A stretch of 9,068 nt of DNA. Source: Hyphomicrobiales bacterium (lineage in GTDB: Bacteria; Pseudomonadota; Alphaproteobacteria; Rhizobiales; Afifellaceae). The translations under genes and the position numbers were made by a program. This document shows positions 6,284 to 9,068 of the stretch, piece by piece; position 1 is the first letter of the stretch; the number at the start of each line of letters is the position of its first letter. Under the pieces are notes generated by a model. It had not been told where the DNA came from. It searched no databases and saw only the letters and a program-made list of their open reading frames with translations. Location of the stretch: assembly GCA_013812985.1 (NCBI GenBank), contig JACCSN010000520.1:1-9068 (forward strand), read 5' to 3'.

Positions 6284-6952
6284 ATGGCTGAAAGCCGATA
6301 CAGGTTCATGGGACAGGCGCCGGCGCGGGTCGCCGCGGTCGGCCTCGTCGGCGTGCTTGCCGCCGCCCTATACGTGACGCTCGGTGGCGGTGGCAACGGC
6401 GCCGACGCGGCGGCTTGCGCGGCGGCGCGGCCCGGCGCCGAGGCTCTCGACCCGCTGGTCGGCGGCGAGATCGCCGCGTTCCAGGTCGCGCAAACGCCGC
6501 TGAAGCTGTCGGACCTCGCCTTCACCAACGCCGAAGGGGAGCCTGCGACGCTCGGCGATTTCGAAGGCAAGATCGCGTTGCTGAACCTCTGGGCGACTTG
6601 GTGCGTCCCCTGCCGGAAGGAAATGCCGGCGCTCGACCGGTTGCAGTCAGCGCTCGGCGGCGAGGACTTCGCGGTCGTGCCCGTCTCGATCGACACCGGC
6701 GGCCGGGAGCGCCCGGCCGAATTCCTCAAGAGCATCGGTGTGACCAGCCTGCCGCTCTACACCGACCCATCCACGGAGATCTTTCTCGAAGTGAAGAAGC
6801 GCAGCCTGGGGATCGGGCTGCCGGTCTCCATCCTTGTCGACCGCGACGGCTGCCACCTCGGCCACATGAACGCCCCGGCGGAATGGGATTCGCTGGAGGG
6901 CCAGCGGCTGATCGAAGCGGCGATCAAGGGCGGGACGCCGCCGCAGGGATGA
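6284..6952 (+). CDS. tlpA: Thiol:disulfide interchange protein TlpA, membrane-anchored thioredoxin
   Basis: 222 residues. A short basic N-terminus and one hydrophobic segment (about 16-34) anchor a periplasmic thioredoxin domain. The active site is WCVPC with C107 and C110 in [14 protein letters not shown], and the cis-Pro loop is [11 protein letters not shown] (P180). Two further cysteines, C45 and C190, match the extra structural disulfide described for Bradyrhizobium TlpA (Cys10-Cys155 in the soluble numbering, offset 35), and length and motif spacing agree with that protein. In Bradyrhizobium TlpA is a reductant that keeps the copper chaperone ScoI and the CoxB CuA site reduced for cytochrome oxidase assembly; the same role here is inferred. 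The ATG at 6284 is chosen because AGGAGG precedes it and the anchor begins there; the frame stays open upstream only as antisense of argH. argH diverges from it, and a ParD-like gene follows 63 bp later. Confidence 0.92.
   Translation: MAESRYRFMGQAPARVAAVGLVGVLAAALYVTLGGGGNGADAAACAAARPGAEALDPLVGGEIAAFQVAQTPLKLSDLAFTNAEGEPATLGDFEGKIALLNLWATWCVPCRKEMPALDRLQSALGGEDFAVVPVSIDTGGRERPAEFLKSIGVTSLPLYTDPSTEIFLEVKKRSLGIGLPVSILVDRDGCHLGHMNAPAEWDSLEGQRLIEAAIKGGTPPQG
6367..6396 (-). promoter_or_regulatory. Candidate argH promoter inside the tlpA coding region
   Basis: On the minus strand TTGCCA (6391-6396) is followed after 18 bases by TATAGG (6367-6372). This is a fair sigma-70-type match (5/6 and 4/6) and would give an argH leader of about 100 bases. 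It lies in the part of tlpA encoding the membrane anchor. No equally good candidate was seen for tlpA inside argH. Confidence 0.3.
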
Positions 6953-6985
6953 TTCCTGAATACCGCGATAGACGTTATGTATGAT
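6953..6985 (+). promoter_or_regulatory. Candidate promoter of the ParD-like antitoxin gene
   Basis: A locally AT-rich stretch has TATGAT at 6980-6985 (-10-like), with TGAATA (6957-6962) at 17 bases, or alternatively TTCCTG (6953-6958) paired with TTATGT (6975-6980). The -10 is good and the -35 poor. The contrast with the surrounding GC-rich sequence and the 30-base distance to the SD make a promoter plausible. Confidence 0.3.
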
Positions 6986-7015
6986 TTGCCGGATTCAGGC
7001 ACAAAGGGTTCGGAC

Positions 7016-7261
7016 ATGAACGCGTCGATTGACGAGCGCTGGCAGCAGTTCGTCGACAGCGCCGTCAAGAGCGGACGCTTTAATTCGGCGAGCGAAGTGG
7101 TGCGTGATGGGCTTCGTCTGGTGGAGGAGCGCGAGGCGAAGTTGCAGGCGTTACCGGACACGATCGACGCCTCGATCGCCGAAGGCGGCAGCTTCACCGA
7201 CGAGGAAGTCGGTGAAGCGATCGAAGAAAGATTCGCGGAGTTGGCGCGGCAAGGGTTTTGA
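7016..7261 (+). CDS. ParD-like (CC2985 group) type II antitoxin
   Basis: 81 residues. The N-terminal half has the ribbon-helix-helix form of ParD: MNASIDERWQQFVDSAVKS, then the motif GRFNSASEVVRDGLRLVEERE (residues 23-43), very like the GRYxNASEVVRxGLRLLEERE motif that defines the family. The acidic C-terminal half (SFTDEEVGEAIEERFAEL) is the part that in ParD wraps the ParE toxin. Such antitoxins bind their own promoter as dimers and neutralise a ParE toxin encoded directly downstream. The ATG at 7016 is chosen because AAAGGG precedes it and family proteins begin MNxSI/L; an in-frame ATG at 6977 would add 13 unlike residues and sits in the promoter. The toxin gene that should follow is reduced to a fragment, so the antitoxin appears orphaned. 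Confidence 0.8.
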   Translation: MNASIDERWQQFVDSAVKSGRFNSASEVVRDGLRLVEEREAKLQALPDTIDASIAEGGSFTDEEVGEAIEERFAELARQGF

Positions 7262-7333
7262 GTGCGCCGCCTCGTCTTTCTCGAAGAACGCCGGGGCATC
7301 GGCGGCGCCTCCGATCTAGACGATGAGCTTTGA
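7262..7333 (+). pseudogene. Probable remnant of a parE toxin gene
   Basis: A GTG directly abuts the antitoxin TGA and opens a 23-codon frame, VRRLVFLEERRGIGGASDLD and so on. The first residues have the form of a ParE N-terminus (MRRLxFxEEAR), and the zero spacing is that of a parDE operon. An intact ParE has about 95-105 residues, and no other frame continues the family downstream. The rest was therefore lost by deletion or frameshift. The match is short, so a chance small frame cannot be excluded. Confidence 0.5.
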
Positions 7334-7340
7334 AGGTGGG

Positions 7341-7368
7341 CTTCCGGTCGCCCGCGGCTGTGCTAGAC
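7341..7368 (+). promoter_or_regulatory. Candidate promoter of the small lysine-rich protein gene
   Basis: CTAGAC (7363-7368) preceded by TG makes an extended -10-like TGTGCTAGAC, and CTTCCG (7341-7346) lies 16 bases upstream. It would give a leader of about 30 bases with the SD at 7394-7398. The -35 is weak. Confidence 0.3.
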
Positions 7369-7405
7369 TCGCGGCCTGGGACAACCCTTCCAACGAGGTG
7401 ACGCC

Positions 7406-7561
7406 ATGGCCAAAAGCCAAATGCGAAGCAACAAAGAGACGCGGAAGCCGAAAGCTGACAAGAAGGCCAAGGGCGCCGCCGCGGCGGCAGAGGCTCCGAA
7501 ATCCGGATCCGGCTACAAGCCGTTCGCCGACAAGAAGGCCGACAAGAAGAAAGGCTCCTGA
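7406..7561 (+). CDS. Small conserved lysine-rich hypothetical protein
   Basis: 51 residues, preceded by CGAGGTG at good SD spacing. The N-terminus MAKSQMRSNKETRKPKADKK strongly resembles a short protein (MAKGQxRSNKExKKPKK...) that I recall as annotated hypothetical in many rhizobial genomes. The composition is about one quarter lysine with an alanine run in the middle. The C-terminus YKPFADKKADKKKGS repeats the ADKKAxxK pattern of residues 17-24. There is no signal peptide, membrane segment or cysteine. Such highly basic, probably disordered proteins may bind RNA, DNA or ribosomes, but no function is known to me. It appears monocistronic, with its own candidate promoter and a small hairpin over its stop codon. 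The coding call is fairly sure because of the SD and the recognisable N-terminus. Confidence 0.75.
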   Translation: MAKSQMRSNKETRKPKADKKAKGAAAAAEAPKSGSGYKPFADKKADKKKGS

Positions 7562-7573
7562 GCTCCCAGCTCA
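7559..7573 (+). terminator. Small hairpin over the stop codon, weak terminator candidate
   Basis: TGAGCT (7559-7564) and AGCTCA (7568-7573) form a perfect 6-bp stem with a three-base loop, starting on the TGA stop codon of the small protein. It is followed by AAATCTG rather than a T-run, so termination efficiency is doubtful. Confidence 0.25.
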
Positions 7574-7607
7574 AAATCTGTCCGGAAACTCACTCCCACA
7601 AGGGGAA

Positions 7608-7650
7608 CCCTCATGGTGAGGTGCGCGCGTGGCGCGCCTCCAGCCATGAT
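7608..7650 (+). repeat. Palindromic intergenic repeat, family 3 (CTCATGGTGAGG type)
   Basis: A long stem-loop: outer arms TCATGG (7611-7616) and CCATGA (7644-7649), inner arms GAGGTGCGC (7618-7626) and GCGCGCCTC (7632-7640) with one wobble pair. This CTCATGGTGAGGnGCGC form is a common rhizobial intergenic repeat. It could stabilise or end the upstream mRNA. Confidence 0.7.
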
Positions 7651-7687
7651 CCAGAGTGCGCCCAAAGCGCCTCATCCCCCAATCCTG

Positions 7688-7738
7688 AGCATGTCGAAGG
7701 GTGAGGCTCCGCTTCGCTCCGCGCCTCATGATGAGAGG
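7688..7738 (+). repeat. Palindromic intergenic repeat, family 2, copy C
   Basis: Same order as copies A and B: TGTCGAAGGGTGAGGCTC, centre, GCGCCTCATGATGAGAGG. Positions 7703-7728 are the exact reverse complement of 4761-4786. TGAGGC (7702-7707) pairs with GCCTCA (7723-7728). It ends about a dozen bases before the left inverted repeat of the insertion sequence. Confidence 0.75.
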
Positions 7739-7751
7739 TGTGCTGAGCTTA

Positions 7752-7767
7752 GGCTCCGTCCGTGAAC
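7752..7767 (+). repeat. Left terminal inverted repeat of the IS
   Basis: GGCTCCGTCCGTGAAC, 13 of 16 bases matching the reverse complement of 9049-9064. The outermost base could be placed a few positions further left (CTTA), so the boundary is uncertain by about four bases. Confidence 0.7.
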
Positions 7768-7770
7768 AAT

Positions 7771-7800
7771 GGAATCGCTTGGGATTGTTTTGGGGATTCC
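7771..7800 (+). repeat. Inverted repeat inside the IS left end
   Basis: GGAATC (7771-7776) and GATTCC (7795-7800) can pair around an 18-base loop, 32 bases upstream of the transposase GTG. In several IS families a hairpin here blocks read-through transcription from outside; that role is inferred. Confidence 0.4.
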
Positions 7801-7831
7801 GGCACTGGGGATGAGCTTGTAGCATTCTGGG

Positions 7832-9049
7832 GTGATCGACGAATCGGCCATCCGGCTTCGGTTTGAGGCTCTTGGTCCCGTGCTTGACGAGCGGGGTCGG
7901 CGGCGGTTTGCGGCGGCCGAGGCGATGGCGGCCGGGCGTGGCGGGATCGCGGCCGTGTGGCGCGCGACGGGGATGGCCCGCAGCACCATTGGGCGAGCGC
8001 TCGGGGAGTTGCGGGCCGGCGAGGACATCGATGCGGGGCGGGTGCGCCGAGCGGGCGGCGGCCGCAAGCCGATGCGCGAGACCGATCCGAGCCTGATGGA
8101 GGACCTGCGCTCGCTGGTCGAGCCGGAGGCGCGCGGCGATCCGCAATCGCCGCTGCAATGGACAGCCAAGAGCCTGCGCAAGCTCAGCCAAGGGCTGGGC
8201 GACTTGGGCCACACGATCGGCCGCACCCTGGTGGGTGAGTTGCTGCATGAGCTTGGCTACCGCCTGCAATCCAATCGCAAGACCCGTGAGGGATCGAGCC
8301 ACCCCGATCGCGATGCCCAGTTCTGCTACATCAACGATCGCGTGAAGGCGGCGCTTGCCGCAGGCGACCCGGCGATCTCGGTCGACACCAAGAAGAAGGA
8401 ACTCGTCGGCGACTTCAAGAATGCCGGGCGCGAATGGCGACCAAGCGGCTCGCCCGAAGAGGTTCGCGTGCATGACTTCGTCATCCCGGAGCTCGGGCGG
8501 GCCGTGCCTTATGGAGTATACGACATCGCCGGCAATGCCGGCTGGGTGAGCGTGGGCATCGACCACGATACGGCGGCCTTCGCGGCCAACGCCATCCGCA
8601 GCTGGTGGACGCTGATGGGCCGCGAGCGTTATCCCCATCCCCGCGGCCTGCTGATCACGGCGGATGGCGGCGGCAGCAATGGCTCGCGCGTGCGGCTGTG
8701 GAAACTGGAATTGCAGACGCTCGCCGACGAGATCGGCATCCCGATCACCGTGTGCCATCTGCCGCCCGGCACGAGCAAGTGGAACAAGATCGAGCACCGC
8801 CTTTTCTCGTTCATCACCGGCAATTGGCGTGGCAAGCCACTCGTCAGCCATCAGGTGATCGTGCAGCTGATCGCCGCCACTACGACAAAGGCCGGCTTGA
8901 AAGTCCGCTGTGAACTCGACCCAAACTCCTATCCAGCCGGCATCAAGGTCTCCGACGCCGAACTGCAAGCTGTCAACCTCAGGCGCCATGACTTCCACGG
9001 CGAATGGAACTACACCCTCAGCCCAAACCCGCCCGCTCCGAAGCGATAG
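7832..9049 (+). CDS. ISAzo13-family transposase
   Basis: 405 residues, full length, with a GTG start. The N-terminus has a helix-turn-helix-like region (GGIAAVWRATGMARSTIGRA, residues 37-56) and the linker RRAGGGRKP (72-80), then a helical region (QWTAKSLRKLSQGLGDLG). The DDE nuclease residues are D185 in SVDTKKKELVG, D278 in TADGGGSNGSR and E321 in WNKIEHRLFSFI. These motifs, together with NRKTREGSSHPDRDAQF (148-164) and SNKWNK-like TSKWNKIEH, are characteristic of the ISAzo13 family (Rhodopirellula-type DDE transposases). The enzyme would cut and join the IS ends. The TAG stop touches the inner edge of the right inverted repeat, so nothing else is carried. GTG is kept as start because the 5' frame closes soon upstream and family proteins begin with a similar helix. 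No strong SD is seen. There is no frameshift or internal stop, so it may be active. Confidence 0.92.
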   Translation: MIDESAIRLRFEALGPVLDERGRRRFAAAEAMAAGRGGIAAVWRATGMARSTIGRALGELRAGEDIDAGRVRRAGGGRKPMRETDPSLMEDLRSLVEPEARGDPQSPLQWTAKSLRKLSQGLGDLGHTIGRTLVGELLHELGYRLQSNRKTREGSSHPDRDAQFCYINDRVKAALAAGDPAISVDTKKKELVGDFKNAGREWRPSGSPEEVRVHDFVIPELGRAVPYGVYDIAGNAGWVSVGIDHDTAAFAANAIRSWWTLMGRERYPHPRGLLITADGGGSNGSRVRLWKLELQTLADEIGIPITVCHLPPGTSKWNKIEHRLFSFITGNWRGKPLVSHQVIVQLIAATTTKAGLKVRCELDPNSYPAGIKVSDAELQAVNLRRHDFHGEWNYTLSPNPPAPKR

Positions 9050-9064
9050 CTCTCGGACGGACCC
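9049..9064 (-). repeat. Right terminal inverted repeat of the IS
   Basis: On the minus strand it reads GGGTCCGTCCGAGAGC, matching the left end at 13 of 16 positions. The first base overlaps the last base of the transposase stop codon. Confidence 0.7.
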
Positions 9065-9068
9065 TTAG

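Larger units (their letters stand above)
7752..9064 (+). mobile_element. ISAzo13-family insertion sequence, apparently complete
   Basis: About 1.31 kb with one full-length transposase gene. Imperfect terminal inverted repeats GGCTCCGTCCGTGAAC (7752-7767) and the complement of 9049-9064 (GGGTCCGTCCGAGAGC) match at 13 of 16 positions. Similarity resumes inward with ATCGCTT (7774-7780 and complement of 9041-9047). TTA occurs directly outside both ends (7749-7751, 9065-9067) and may be a 3-bp target duplication, although the window ends one base later. It lies next to a palindromic repeat. Confidence 0.8.

Noticed and set aside
7571..8998. 475-codon minus-strand frame
   Set aside because: Antisense to the ISAzo13 transposase and running through intergenic repeats; no domain seen.
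7016..9068. A novel defence or mobile cargo system at the right end
   Set aside because: Only an antitoxin, a toxin fragment, a small basic protein and a single-gene IS are present. No effector, nuclease, reverse transcriptase or array was seen beyond the transposase.

Overview
The window reads as a high-GC chromosomal segment of an alphaproteobacterium, most likely of the order Hyphomicrobiales (Rhizobiales). Three things point there: the gene neighbourhood (TIGR02302/DUF4175 protein, lysA, an LptM-like lipoprotein, argH and divergent tlpA), the Bradyrhizobium-type TlpA, and several imperfect palindromic intergenic repeats of the kind scattered through rhizobial genomes.

Positions 1-6259 are read from the minus strand. 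In transcription order they hold argH (last step of arginine synthesis), a 289-bp gap rich in repeats, then a tight group: lptM-like lipoprotein, lysA (last step of lysine synthesis, TTG start) and a membrane methyltransferase of the ICMT/PEMT type. After a 318-bp gap with an inverted pair of repeats comes the 5' two thirds of a TIGR02302/DUF4175 membrane protein that runs off the left edge. From 6284 onward the genes are on the plus strand: tlpA (membrane-anchored thioredoxin), a ParD-like antitoxin followed by what looks like a 23-codon remnant of its ParE toxin, a 51-residue lysine-rich small protein, a gap with two more palindromic repeats, and an apparently complete ISAzo13-family insertion sequence that ends about four bases before the window does.

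The left and middle parts are housekeeping: amino-acid biosynthesis, envelope assembly (LptM) and periplasmic thiol reduction (TlpA, known in Bradyrhizobium for cytochrome oxidase CuA assembly). The right part is accessory: a broken toxin-antitoxin module and an IS. I found no defence system, CRISPR array, tRNA or rRNA, and no multi-gene novel system. The least explained signals are a tandem array of 14-15-bp ATGCCRCC units and a perfect 15-bp palindrome in the argH-lptM gap, the promoter arrangement of the argH/tlpA divergent pair (24 bp between start codons), and the orphaned antitoxin.
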